DNA of 64,000 nt from JBARDN01 sp050736695 (GTDB lineage Bacteria; Desulfobacterota; Binatia; Binatales; Binataceae), in assembly GCA_050736695.1 (NCBI GenBank), contig JBOHWH010000107.1, positions 1 to 64,000 of the forward strand, given 5' to 3'. This document shows positions 34,587 to 42,537 of this stretch, in pieces (the first letter of the stretch is position 1; the number at the start of each line of letters is the position of its first letter). The position numbers were made by a program, and so were the translations under genes. The notes beneath the pieces were generated by a model. The model was not told the DNA's origin. It did not search any database and saw nothing but the letters and a program-made list of their open reading frames with translations.

Positions 34587-35771
34587 ATGCCGCCCGATTC
34601 GAGGGCGGACGCCATCCTGTACATATTAGTAAGCAACGAATACGATGCGCGCACTAGAGTGGCGCCGCCCAACACATTGTCGATTCGTGATCCGGAATAC
34701 ATATTCTCACGCCTTATGGAGGACGCCCCAGCCCGCATTTGGGTCAAGGACTCTCAGGGGCGGTACGTATTCGTCAACGAGAATCTGGTCTCAGAGCTCC
34801 AGATTGAGCGTGACCGATGGATAGGGTCCAGCGACGAAGAATTATTTCCGGCCGTTGGGCAGGTTTACTGGCGCAAGGATTCACAGGTTCTGTCCAACGG
34901 CCAGCCACTGGTTTCCACCGATCAAATTGAACGGGGCAAGTTTCTTTTCGTCCTTAGATTTCTGCTCGATCTCGATGGTATCCCGCATGTCGCCGGGATC
35001 GGAGTCGAGACCACGCAACAAATCCAGGCGCTGGTGGGAGTCCTTCAGCTTAGAGATGAACTCTTCCGAAGCGAGCGCCTGCGATCGATCGGCGAGATGG
35101 CGACAGGGCTCGCGCATGATCTGAACAACAGCCTGAACGCCGCGGCCCTGCGGTTGTCATTGATCGAATCGAAAGCCGGCGCGGACTTGATTCCCGAAGT
35201 TAACGCATTGAAGCGTTCAATCGCGTCTGCGTCCGACCGGGTACGTGGAATTTGCGACTTCGTGAATGTGAGTCAGCAGGAGAAGATTGAATCGGTTGAT
35301 TTGTTGAAATTGATTCATGACTCGATCGAAATGGTGGACTTCTTGATCCAGAAGCGCCCGACCCAAAGAGGTGGCTCGGTCAAAATCGAGAAGCGCCTAC
35401 CGGATTCGATGCGCAAGACCGCTGCCCCGCCGAATCAGCTTAAGCACGTGATCGCAAATCTCCTGATCAATGCCCGCGACTCGATGGCGGACGGCGGTAG
35501 CATCCTGATCGAAGCAAAGGAAACCCGGTCGGCGGTCGAGCTCGCGATCTCGGACGAAGGCACAGGAATTTCCGCTGATATTCTGGCGAAAGTTTTTGAT
35601 CCCTTCTTTACCACCAAAGAGTTTGGAAGCGGACTTGGTCTTTCGATGGCGCGTGACGTTATGACACGAATCGGAGGACAGATTCGCGCGGCTAACCGAA
35701 CGCCGCGAGGAACGACGTTCGTCTTGAGTTTCCCGCGGTCCAAAGAAGCCGCGATTGGCGGCGGGGCCTGA
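34587..35771 (+). CDS. PAS-domain sensor histidine kinase, soluble
   Basis: The 394-residue protein has an N-terminal PAS domain (about residues 35-150, RIWVKDSQGRYVFVNENLVSELQI), a phosphoacceptor helix with H177 in GEMATGLAHDLNNSLN, and a HATPase domain with N box NLLINARDSM, G1 box ISDEGTGI and FFTTKEFGSGLGLS. No membrane segment is seen, so the sensor is cytoplasmic. The start lies just beyond the divergent FAD-oxidoreductase start, and the two share a 41-bp gap between start codons. The hybrid kinase converges on it 17 bp downstream. Confidence 0.88.
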   Translation: MPPDSRADAILYILVSNEYDARTRVAPPNTLSIRDPEYIFSRLMEDAPARIWVKDSQGRYVFVNENLVSELQIERDRWIGSSDEELFPAVGQVYWRKDSQVLSNGQPLVSTDQIERGKFLFVLRFLLDLDGIPHVAGIGVETTQQIQALVGVLQLRDELFRSERLRSIGEMATGLAHDLNNSLNAAALRLSLIESKAGADLIPEVNALKRSIASASDRVRGICDFVNVSQQEKIESVDLLKLIHDSIEMVDFLIQKRPTQRGGSVKIEKRLPDSMRKTAAPPNQLKHVIANLLINARDSMADGGSILIEAKETRSAVELAISDEGTGISADILAKVFDPFFTTKEFGSGLGLSMARDVMTRIGGQIRAANRTPRGTTFVLSFPRSKEAAIGGGA

Positions 35772-35788
35772 GCGCGTGCGGGTTAGTG

Positions 35789-38032
35789 TTACTCGCCTTC
35801 GACCGCCTGGTGGGTCGCGGTCAGCTCGGAGATCGCGATCATCAAGCGCTGCAGATTGACCGGCTTGGTCAGATGTTCGTTGAAGCCGGCTTCCCTGAAG
35901 CTCGAAATGTCCTGATCCATCCCAAAGCCGGTCAGCGCAATCGCCGGAACCGAACTATGCAATCTGATCGCGCGAATCAGATCGATTCCGGTGCCATCGG
36001 GCAGTCCGACGTCGCTCAAAAGAAGATCGAATTGCAGTTCCCGGGCGAGCCTCGTCGCTTCCGCAACCGTCGCGCAAGTATGAACTTTATATCCGTGTGC
36101 GCGCAGGATTCCGGTCATCACCTCTGCGGTATCCTGATGATCCTCGACGAACAGGATACTGAACTCATTCCCGGCTCCATCGCCATCGGACATCTTCGCC
36201 TGCGAACGCAGCGAGGTTTCATGGACTACGGAATCGAGCGCGGGCAACGTCACGCTAAAAGTTGATCCCATGTGCAGGCCCGCGCTGGTTGCCCTGATAA
36301 CGCCGTCCTGTGCCTCGATCAGGGATTTCGAAATTGCCATGCCGAGGCCCAAGCCCCCGTAGCGGCGGGTTACTTCGTCAGTCCCCTGATCGAATGGAAC
36401 GAAGATGCGAGCCAGCACATCATCGGTCATTCCGATACCGTCGTCGGTGAAGGAAATCTCAAGTTTGCCGTCCGGATCGTTCACGGTGCGTATCTTGATA
36501 TGCCCGTTTAATTCGACAAACTTGATCGCATTGCTGAGGATATTGCCGAACACCTGTTGCAGCCGGGCGGAATCGGCATTCACATGATAACGGCTCGCGC
36601 CCAGATCTTTGGATACTGTCAGGCGCTTGGCGTTCAGATCGCTGCGACAAATCGCGACCACGTTCCGAATCAGATCGTGCGTGTCGATCACTTCGGGATT
36701 GAGCGAGACCTTGCCCTTGGCGATGCGGGTTAGGTCGAGCAGATCGTCAACGATCCGAGCCTCCAGCTCGACATTTCGGCGCAGCATCTCGACTCCGGGT
36801 TGCAGCGCAGGCGGCAAATCATCGCTGACTTCCCAGGTCATCAGCGTCGCGAGCACAGGCGTCAGCGGAGTTCGCAGTTCATGCGACAAGGCGGCCATGA
36901 ATTGATCTTTCGCGCGATTCGCGGTTTCCAGCGCGGCATTGGTCTCGCGCAGTTTTGCTTCCGCGGCCCGGTGCGCCGAGAAGTCGCGAAAAATTAAAAC
37001 CGCGCCGCGAACCGAGCCGTCGAAATCTCTAATCGGAGACCCGCTATCGTCGATTGGTATTTCGCTGCCGTCTTTGCGAATCAGCAGAGTATGATTGGCC
37101 AGCCCAACAATCGCGCCCAGCCGAAAAACTTTTTCGACCGGGCTCTCGACGCTGGCGCGGGATTCTTCATTGATGATCTTGAAAATATCGATGCACGGTT
37201 GATTCAGAGCCTCGGATTTTCGCCATCCGGTCAACTGCTCGGCAGGCTGGTTCATGAAGGTAATCTGTGCGCGGGTGTCGGTGACGATTACGGCGTCGCC
37301 GATGCTCGCAAGCGTGACCTCGAACAGTTCGTTTTGCCGCTGCGTCTCGCGCGAGGCATTCACTCTTCGATCCATTTCCGCCTTGGTTTGGAGGTACGCC
37401 CATCCGAGAACACCGAGCGTGAGCATCGTCAGGAGCGCAAACAGAATATCGCGGTATAGTTCCAACGATTGCGCCCGGACAGACAACGCGGTGATTGCCG
37501 AATCCTCCTGCGAAGCCATAAGCGCGATCTTCGTGCGCGCCCGGTCCATCAGATACTTTCCGCGATTCGTATTCACCACGACCAGCGCGGCATCCAGCCC
37601 TTGGGTGCGTCTGATCGCGATGGTCTTCTTTAGTTCATCGAGCTTCTGATTCGCCAGAGTATCGAGCGCGGCGAAATCGCTCACAGAGATATTTCTGGCT
37701 CTGCTCTGTTCAGAAAGCCGATTCAGGTTGGTTTGAACTTTTGCAATTCCGCTATCGTACGGAGTGAGATATTTATCGTCTCCAGTCAGCAGATAGCCGC
37801 GCTGGCCGGTTTCAGCATCTTTGAGGGCCGAGAGGGTTCCCTGGAGATCTTCGATTCGCGCGTGATGAGCGACGACATCGTGATTGATGCTGATCACGAT
37901 CGTCCCAAGAAGGTAAGTAATTGCGGCGCCCAAAATCGCCACTACCGCGATGGTAATAAAAATAGCCGCAGTTTTGAATTGTTGTGTCACGATCGTTCGA
38001 GTTCGCGCACTATCGCGACTGCTCGTCCCCAC
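35789..38032 (-). CDS. Hybrid sensor histidine kinase: CHASE3-PAS-HisKA-HATPase-REC
   Basis: The 747-residue membrane kinase has a first membrane segment at about residues 20-45, a CHASE3 sensor with its signature DAETGQRGYLLTGDDKYL (about residues 72-89), and a second membrane segment near residue 180. A PAS domain (LASIGDAVIVTDTRAQITFMN) follows. The HisKA motif FMAALSHELRTPL holds the phosphoacceptor His. The HATPase has NILSNAIKF and GLGLGMAISKSL. A C-terminal receiver has acidic VEDHQD and phosphoacceptor Asp in LLLSDVGLPDG. The start is GTG at 38032; another GTG 14 codons in is possible. The ligand is unknown. Confidence 0.93.
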   Translation of the reverse strand: MGTSSRDSARTRTIVTQQFKTAAIFITIAVVAILGAAITYLLGTIVISINHDVVAHHARIEDLQGTLSALKDAETGQRGYLLTGDDKYLTPYDSGIAKVQTNLNRLSEQSRARNISVSDFAALDTLANQKLDELKKTIAIRRTQGLDAALVVVNTNRGKYLMDRARTKIALMASQEDSAITALSVRAQSLELYRDILFALLTMLTLGVLGWAYLQTKAEMDRRVNASRETQRQNELFEVTLASIGDAVIVTDTRAQITFMNQPAEQLTGWRKSEALNQPCIDIFKIINEESRASVESPVEKVFRLGAIVGLANHTLLIRKDGSEIPIDDSGSPIRDFDGSVRGAVLIFRDFSAHRAAEAKLRETNAALETANRAKDQFMAALSHELRTPLTPVLATLMTWEVSDDLPPALQPGVEMLRRNVELEARIVDDLLDLTRIAKGKVSLNPEVIDTHDLIRNVVAICRSDLNAKRLTVSKDLGASRYHVNADSARLQQVFGNILSNAIKFVELNGHIKIRTVNDPDGKLEISFTDDGIGMTDDVLARIFVPFDQGTDEVTRRYGGLGLGMAISKSLIEAQDGVIRATSAGLHMGSTFSVTLPALDSVVHETSLRSQAKMSDGDGAGNEFSILFVEDHQDTAEVMTGILRAHGYKVHTCATVAEATRLARELQFDLLLSDVGLPDGTGIDLIRAIRLHSSVPAIALTGFGMDQDISSFREAGFNEHLTKPVNLQRLMIAISELTATHQAVEGE

Positions 38033-38191
38033 TCAGCGTATGCCCCTTCGTCCGGCTTTTCCAGACAGTTTGTGAAGGGCAAAAACCTGAGAATTTATCA
38101 GATGATTTTTGCCGAAAAATGTTCCTCACATAACCATAAGGTATTCGGCCTGATACTTGCTTATTTCGTACATCGGAATGTCGAGAGTCCT

Positions 38192-38581
38192 ATGATGGCT
38201 AAATCAATCGCCGATGAACGAAAAGTTGTTCTCGTAATAGACGACGACGCCGATTGCCGTAAAGTCATGTCTGAAGTGCTTCGCAGAGAAGGATATTCCG
38301 TGATCGAAGCCAATAATGGCGAAGCCGGAATCGAGCTCCTGAACCACATCGGCTACCTCCCCGCGATTATACTGCTGGACATGGCGATGCCCGTCCTCGA
38401 TGGCCCTGGTTTTCTGAAATGGCGAGAAAACAACCGGACTATTCGAGAGGTTCCGGTAGTTATAACCTCCGGCGCCGAAGCCCCGGCCAATCAGCTTAAC
38501 GGCGTGAATGCAGTCCTCAAAAAGCCGGTAAATGTTGCTCCCTTCCTGAAGATCGTCAGCCAGTATTCTAATTCGCACTGA
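38192..38581 (+). CDS. Single-domain response regulator (receiver only)
   Basis: The 129-residue protein is one receiver domain: acidic pocket IDDDAD, phosphoacceptor Asp in AIILLDMAMPVLDGP (about residue 57), switch Thr/Ser in VVITSGA and Lys in VLKKPV. No output domain is attached, so it works through protein interaction or as part of a phosphorelay. It is transcribed divergently from the CHASE3 hybrid kinase, with 159 bp between the start codons, suggesting that kinase as its partner. Start is an ATG-ATG pair after GAGAG. Confidence 0.9.
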   Translation: MMAKSIADERKVVLVIDDDADCRKVMSEVLRREGYSVIEANNGEAGIELLNHIGYLPAIILLDMAMPVLDGPGFLKWRENNRTIREVPVVITSGAEAPANQLNGVNAVLKKPVNVAPFLKIVSQYSNSH

Positions 38582-38639
38582 GGGCGATTCTCGGCGTCTA
38601 TCAGCGGATTTCGGCCCTGAACTTGGGCGCCCTGATCGA

Positions 38640-38671
38640 GGGTAGAAGAAGTAGGTGCCGCCACGCACCTA
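38640..38671 (-). terminator. Possible weak terminator of the deaminase gene
   Basis: TAGGTGC (38652-38658) and GCACCTA (38665-38671) form a perfect 7-bp stem with a 6-nt loop. On the minus strand it is followed by CTTCTTCTACC. It lies 50 bp beyond the deaminase stop codon. The pyrimidine tract is interrupted, so strength is doubtful. Confidence 0.35.
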
Positions 38672-38720
38672 TCGCATTCTCGCACGAACCGCGAGTGCTG
38701 CGAGGGCAATGGGATAATTC

Positions 38721-39389
38721 TCACGCAAGAGGATTCTCATCCGAGTTGCCGATGGCCTCAAGAGCTGTCCAAAGGCGATCGAGCGCCGCATTCAGCGCGT
38801 AGAACTTCAAGTCGGCGGATTGGCCATCATTCAGAAGATCTTTGGCAAGCGCGAGTAGTTGCGGGTGGTGACTCTGGTATCTTTGAATCACGCTGCCATT
38901 CGGCTTGTGCTCTGCGAACCAAAGCAAGGGAAGCAGTTCACAGAACCCGGAAACGGGACCGTTCAGCGGCCCACTGCGTGCAGGCCATCGGCTTGCAACG
39001 AACTCGTTAAGCTCTGTGAGCCGAGAGATCTCATCCCAGAGCCGGTCTCTCGCGGCGAAGGTTACGCTCCCGATATTGCTGATTACGATCGCCACAGAAC
39101 ACAGCACGCATGGTTCTAGCGTGGTCCACAGTGCGTAATCCCGATAGTTCCCCGGCGGCAATTGCGCGAGCACGTCGAGCTCGGCGTGAGCGATAGACGT
39201 AGAGCGCATCCTGCCCGCCGGTGCTTCCTCGTCGGCCACGCGATTTCGTCCAACCGTGACGACACGTCCGCGCGGGTCCGTGAGAACGGCTCCGATTCCG
39301 ACGTTGCCGCCGACGTATGCTTCCCAAGCCAATCCTATGGCCACCCGCCACGGCTCTTCCAAAGCCGACCAGTAGCCCTCATTTTTCAT
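38721..39389 (-). CDS. CMP/dCMP-type zinc deaminase with long C-terminal extension
   Basis: The 222-residue protein has the nucleoside deaminase zinc site: HAELDVLAQL (about residues 68-77) and EPCVLC (about 92-97), placing it near tRNA-adenosine, guanine and related deaminases. GNVGIGAVLTDPRGRVVTVGRN is the usual N-terminal beta strand pair. The C-terminal 100 residues are an unusual helical extension that could recognise the substrate. Base choice is closer to neutral than in surrounding genes, and it sits beside a conjugation-gene remnant, so it may have arrived with a mobile element. Confidence 0.8.
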   Translation of the reverse strand: MKNEGYWSALEEPWRVAIGLAWEAYVGGNVGIGAVLTDPRGRVVTVGRNRVADEEAPAGRMRSTSIAHAELDVLAQLPPGNYRDYALWTTLEPCVLCSVAIVISNIGSVTFAARDRLWDEISRLTELNEFVASRWPARSGPLNGPVSGFCELLPLLWFAEHKPNGSVIQRYQSHHPQLLALAKDLLNDGQSADLKFYALNAALDRLWTALEAIGNSDENPLA

Positions 39390-39673
39390 ATCTGAAATTC
39401 CTCAGACCGACAGCACTTGGCGACAAACTCGCTCGCTCCTCGACCTTAGCGGTTGCTATCGCCACGCGGTAGCGCTTCTAAGGCAGAAACACCCTGGGGC
39501 AGTCGGTGGGGACGACCCCATTGCACGCGCAAATTACGCGAATCAACTCGATCGTGAACCTGCGCACGCTGATGGACGGTCGCCGTCAGCTCATTTCTCA
39601 CAGTCGCCTCGCCCCGCCGTTCGCTGAGGCTCTAGACCATCGACGCCTGGAATTCGGCGGACGGGAGCAACAG

Positions 39674-39868
39674 ATGGCGAACGAGTTCTACCTCCAGGCA
39701 CGACGAGAGTGGGATGAGCGCTACGGCGATCTCGATCTTGGCAAACGCAACTGGCAGATCGCATCGGCGGGCCTGATGCTCCGAAGCCTCGTGCTTGCTC
39801 TGGACATCGTGTGGATCAGCGCTCGAGCGCATGGAGCGCTTGCACGCGGTCATCGAATAAAACGATAA
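39674..39868 (+). pseudogene. trbF: Truncated conjugal transfer gene, TrbF/VirB8-type N-terminal fragment
   Basis: The 64-codon frame begins with ATG at 39674 after a GGGAG site. Its first 51 residues look like the N-terminus of TrbF/VirB8-type conjugation proteins: YLQARREWDERYGDL, then KRNWQIASAG, then a membrane helix LMLRSLVLALDIVWIS. Intact proteins continue for about 200 residues of periplasmic domain; here the match stops at ISAR and an unrelated dozen residues lead to a stop. The other reading frame across the join encodes ERMERLHAVIE, compatible with a deletion junction. The preceding 39390-39673 holds no recognisable gene. The fragment points at the 3' end of the tRNA-Gly gene 23 bp away. 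Confidence 0.6.
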
Positions 39869-39890
39869 GCCGGTGCGGGCAGAGGTCTGA

Positions 39891-39965
<75 letters not shown>

Positions 39966-40080
39966 TCTGCCGCGAATCCTACGGCCCACTTTCCTGGCTG
40001 TCAAATCGACTCCCGAAAGCTCTCGCCCGCGAAGTATCGGCCCCGACGGCGTGATATGCTCCACGCCGGGTGGACGGGCT

Positions 40081-40722
40081 ATGGTGGAGGGACTCGCTCG
40101 CGCCGCGCATTCTTTCTCGCGTATCGCGATTCTTCTCGCGGCTGCGGCCGCATCGCTAATCATGTCAGGATGCTTTCTGGGCATGGCGCAGCTGTATCCG
40201 CTGATGGTCGAGGGTGCGGAAACTACCGCCTCCGGCATGATTCAGACCACGGCCAGCGTCATGCGAGTTGCCGAACGTCCGAAGTCCGACGATCCGAATC
40301 AACCCGATGACGATACCTCTAGCGGCGGATGCTCCCTGCTGAAGCACAAGCCTCCGGGCGTTATCGAGCTGCGCATCGGCGCCAATGGACAGCCGGAATA
40401 TCGCGAGCTTCGTCCTGACACCGGCCTCGACCAAGTGCAGTGGGCGCCGATCGCCGACGACGAGACCGCCTCCGATGGATGGCGCCCCGCGGTGCATTTT
40501 CTCCAGATGGGATTTAATCCTCCGCTTGCTCCCGCGATTCCGCCCGCCGCGAGCGTCTATATGGCGTATGCTCCGGAGAAAAATGAATCGTGGTCGCAGC
40601 AGGACCATCGCGCGTCACTGACTACTTATTTCGGCGCGCCCACCGGCCAGTTCAATTGGAACGACCATGCGTACGAGTACGTGCTGGTCAAGGCGATGCC
40701 GTGCTTTCCGCTTCCGCAGTAG
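40081..40722 (+). CDS. Hypothetical lipoprotein
   Basis: The 213-residue protein has a lipoprotein signal: a long hydrophobic core (IAILLAAAAASLI) and lipobox IMSGC (about residue 31). The mature part contains no recognised domain. It has an acidic linker (KSDDPNQPDDDTSSGGC) near residues 70-85 and a C-terminal region rich in aromatic residues. An ATG at 40081 is chosen because an upstream extension of ten codons overlaps the tRNA promoter region and adds nothing to the signal. It is probably anchored in the outer or inner membrane; function unknown. Confidence 0.65.
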   Translation: MVEGLARAAHSFSRIAILLAAAAASLIMSGCFLGMAQLYPLMVEGAETTASGMIQTTASVMRVAERPKSDDPNQPDDDTSSGGCSLLKHKPPGVIELRIGANGQPEYRELRPDTGLDQVQWAPIADDETASDGWRPAVHFLQMGFNPPLAPAIPPAASVYMAYAPEKNESWSQQDHRASLTTYFGAPTGQFNWNDHAYEYVLVKAMPCFPLPQ

Positions 40723-40929
40723 GCCTCGGGGCCGATAACCACCGCCGCTTGCCGGTAGTATCGAGCGGCGTGGATTACTCCTTGAAATCATATGCAGCGC
40801 TCCCGATACTTGCGGCGTATGATTAATCAAGCACGAGCCTGGCTGCGTCAGTGAAGCCATCAGATTAGCGGCGATGATTCCAATCGTCTTCACTTCATCA
40901 CCTGACCCTTTGTCCCAAGGAATAAAACG

Positions 40930-41637
40930 ATGACTGCGATGTATGCGCCGTTGCATTGGACGGATATCGCAGTGCGGCTCGCGCTCACGGTCGTTGCCTG
41001 TATCCTCATCGGCTACGATCGCAGTGAGCATGGAAAGCCCGCGGGGATGCGCACGATGCTCCTGGTGGGGCTGGCAGCATCCGTTGCCATGCTTCAGGTG
41101 AATCTCCTGCTTCCCATGGCGGGAAGACCGCCGGGTTCATTCGTCATGAACGATCTGATGCGCCTGCCGCTTGGCATTCTTACCGGCGTGGGCTTCATCG
41201 GTGGAGGAGCAATCCTGCGCCGCGACACTATCATCGTGGGCGTTACGACAGCCGCCACATTGTGGATCGTGACGGTGATCGGCCTATGCTTCGGCGGCGG
41301 GCAGATCGGGTTGGGATTGGTCGCGACCGGGATTGCCCTTTTCGCGTTGTGGATTTTGAAATGGTTCGAAAGCGGTTTACAGCGGGAAAGCCGTGCGCGT
41401 TTTTCGATCGAGCTCGACGCGAGCGGTTCGGACGAAGCTCAAATACGCGGAAAGCTACACGACGCGGGCCTGTCGATCATTGCAAGCCGGGTTTTTCTGG
41501 AAGGCGCCGCCGGCCATCGTCGGTATGCATTCGAGCTGCGTGAAGTTCATCAGGGCGAGGATCGGCACACTCCGGCAATAGTCGGCGAGTTGGCCGGAGA
41601 ACCGGGAGTCCTTACTGTCCTGTGGCACGCCCTGTGA
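40930..41637 (+). CDS. MgtC/SapB-family membrane protein
   Basis: The 235-residue protein has four to five N-terminal membrane segments and the MgtC signature GYDRSEHGKPAGMRTMLLVGLAASVAML (Arg and Gly positions about 30-55), followed by TGVGFIGGGAIL and VRGVTTAATLWIV-like VGVTTAATLW. The C-terminal soluble part (about residues 155-235) has the size of the ACT-like domain of MgtC proteins. MgtC supports growth in low magnesium or inside hosts by restraining ATP synthase; many environmental homologues have unknown roles. Confidence 0.9.
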   Translation: MTAMYAPLHWTDIAVRLALTVVACILIGYDRSEHGKPAGMRTMLLVGLAASVAMLQVNLLLPMAGRPPGSFVMNDLMRLPLGILTGVGFIGGGAILRRDTIIVGVTTAATLWIVTVIGLCFGGGQIGLGLVATGIALFALWILKWFESGLQRESRARFSIELDASGSDEAQIRGKLHDAGLSIIASRVFLEGAAGHRRYAFELREVHQGEDRHTPAIVGELAGEPGVLTVLWHAL

Positions 41638-41742
41638 CCCTGGCTCGTGAGTTTCGGCGCCTGTCGCGACTCCGAGGGCCGGCTCGCGCGGGGAATAGAC
41701 GACTTCGACGAATCTTATGATCGGCCGCCGTTCGCTGAACGC

Positions 41743-41772
41743 TTGACCGTGAACCCAGATCCGCGCTACGAA
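41743..41772 (+). promoter_or_regulatory. Promoter of the TetR gene
   Basis: TTGACC (41743-41748) and TACGAA (41767-41772) are separated by 18 bp. The -10 box abuts the first operator palindrome at 41773, so transcription would begin inside the operator, a layout typical of strong autorepression. Confidence 0.5.
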
Positions 41773-41801
41773 TTGAGCGCGCTCAATAATGAGCGTGCTC
41801 A
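41773..41801. promoter_or_regulatory. Tandem TetR operator
   Basis: Two palindromes lie end to end: TTGAGCGCGCTCAA (41773-41786, perfect) and TGAGCGTGCTCA (41790-41801, palindromic except for the two central bases). Both contain TGAGC-N2-GCTCA and their centres are 16 bp apart, on almost the same DNA face. They occupy the transcription start region immediately before the regulator's ATG at 41805. The most direct reading is a self-regulatory site bound cooperatively by two TetR dimers. Confidence 0.7.
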
Positions 41802-41804
41802 GTA

Positions 41805-42521
41805 ATGAATTCTGCTGCCGAGATACCCTCGATTCTTTCCCCCGGCCGCCGCGAGCGTGGCAAGCGCGCCAAGCTCGAGCGCATCAAGCGCGCGGCGCGA
41901 ATTCTCTTCAGCCGCCGCGGCTTCGACGCGACCACCACCCGCGCGATTGCATCCGCCGCCGATATCGGAGCGGGCACGCTGTTTCTCTATGCCGGATCGA
42001 AAGAAGACCTGCTCGTCCTGATTTTCCGTGAGGAGGTTGGCGCCGCCGTCGATCGCGCGGTCGCGACTGTTCCCGCGCGGACGCTGCTCGAGCAGATCAT
42101 GCATGTCTTCTCCGCGATGATCGCGCATCATGCCGCCAATCCCGCTCTGGCGCGAATCTTCGTCAAGGAATTGCCCTTCGCCGAAGATGCCCGCCACGGC
42201 GTGGCGGATTTTGTCCGGAAGCTGTTCACTGCGATGACCGGGTTGATCGAACGTGCGAAAGCGCGCGGAGAGATTCGCGCCGACGTGGCGTCATGGCAGC
42301 TCGCGGAAAACCTTTTCGGGCTGTTTTTTCAGCGGCTTCAACAATGGCTCGGCAGCAGAAGGCCGGGCTCGGCTGATTCCCGTTCTCGCGTTCGCACCAC
42401 GCTCGAGCTGCAGTTGATGGGACTGCGCCCGAGTCGAGCTACGCCCGTAAAGCAGCCCCACGCGACGCGCGCCCGGCGCGTTGCCGGAGGATCGGGAAAA
42501 TTGATAGCCCGCAACCGATAG
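41805..42521 (+). CDS. TetR/AcrR-family transcriptional regulator
   Basis: The 238-residue protein has the TetR DNA-binding helix-turn-helix at residues about 24-70 (KLERIKRAARILFSRRGFDATTTRAIASAADIGAGTLFLYAGSKEDLL, key parts FSRRGFDATTTR and GAGTLFLYAGSKEDLL). The C-terminal ligand domain is not diagnostic. A basic tail of about 40 residues follows. Two palindromic operators lie directly upstream, suggesting autorepression. The HpaB-like hydroxylase gene starts 17 bp after its stop and may be in the same transcript, so the catabolic genes through the MFS transporter are its likely targets. The inducer is probably a substrate or CoA ester of that pathway. Confidence 0.9.
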   Translation: MNSAAEIPSILSPGRRERGKRAKLERIKRAARILFSRRGFDATTTRAIASAADIGAGTLFLYAGSKEDLLVLIFREEVGAAVDRAVATVPARTLLEQIMHVFSAMIAHHAANPALARIFVKELPFAEDARHGVADFVRKLFTAMTGLIERAKARGEIRADVASWQLAENLFGLFFQRLQQWLGSRRPGSADSRSRVRTTLELQLMGLRPSRATPVKQPHATRARRVAGGSGKLIARNR

Positions 42522-42537
42522 TCCGGAGAGACGACCG

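Noticed and set aside
33482..34747. Alternative minus-strand frame of 421 codons across the FAD oxidoreductase
   Set aside because: The other frame contains the FAD-binding GXGXXG motif and a good ribosome site; this one is low complexity.
39400..39673. A second conjugation-gene fragment before the TrbF-like remnant
   Set aside because: An open frame exists, but no sequence resembling conjugation proteins could be recognised in it.
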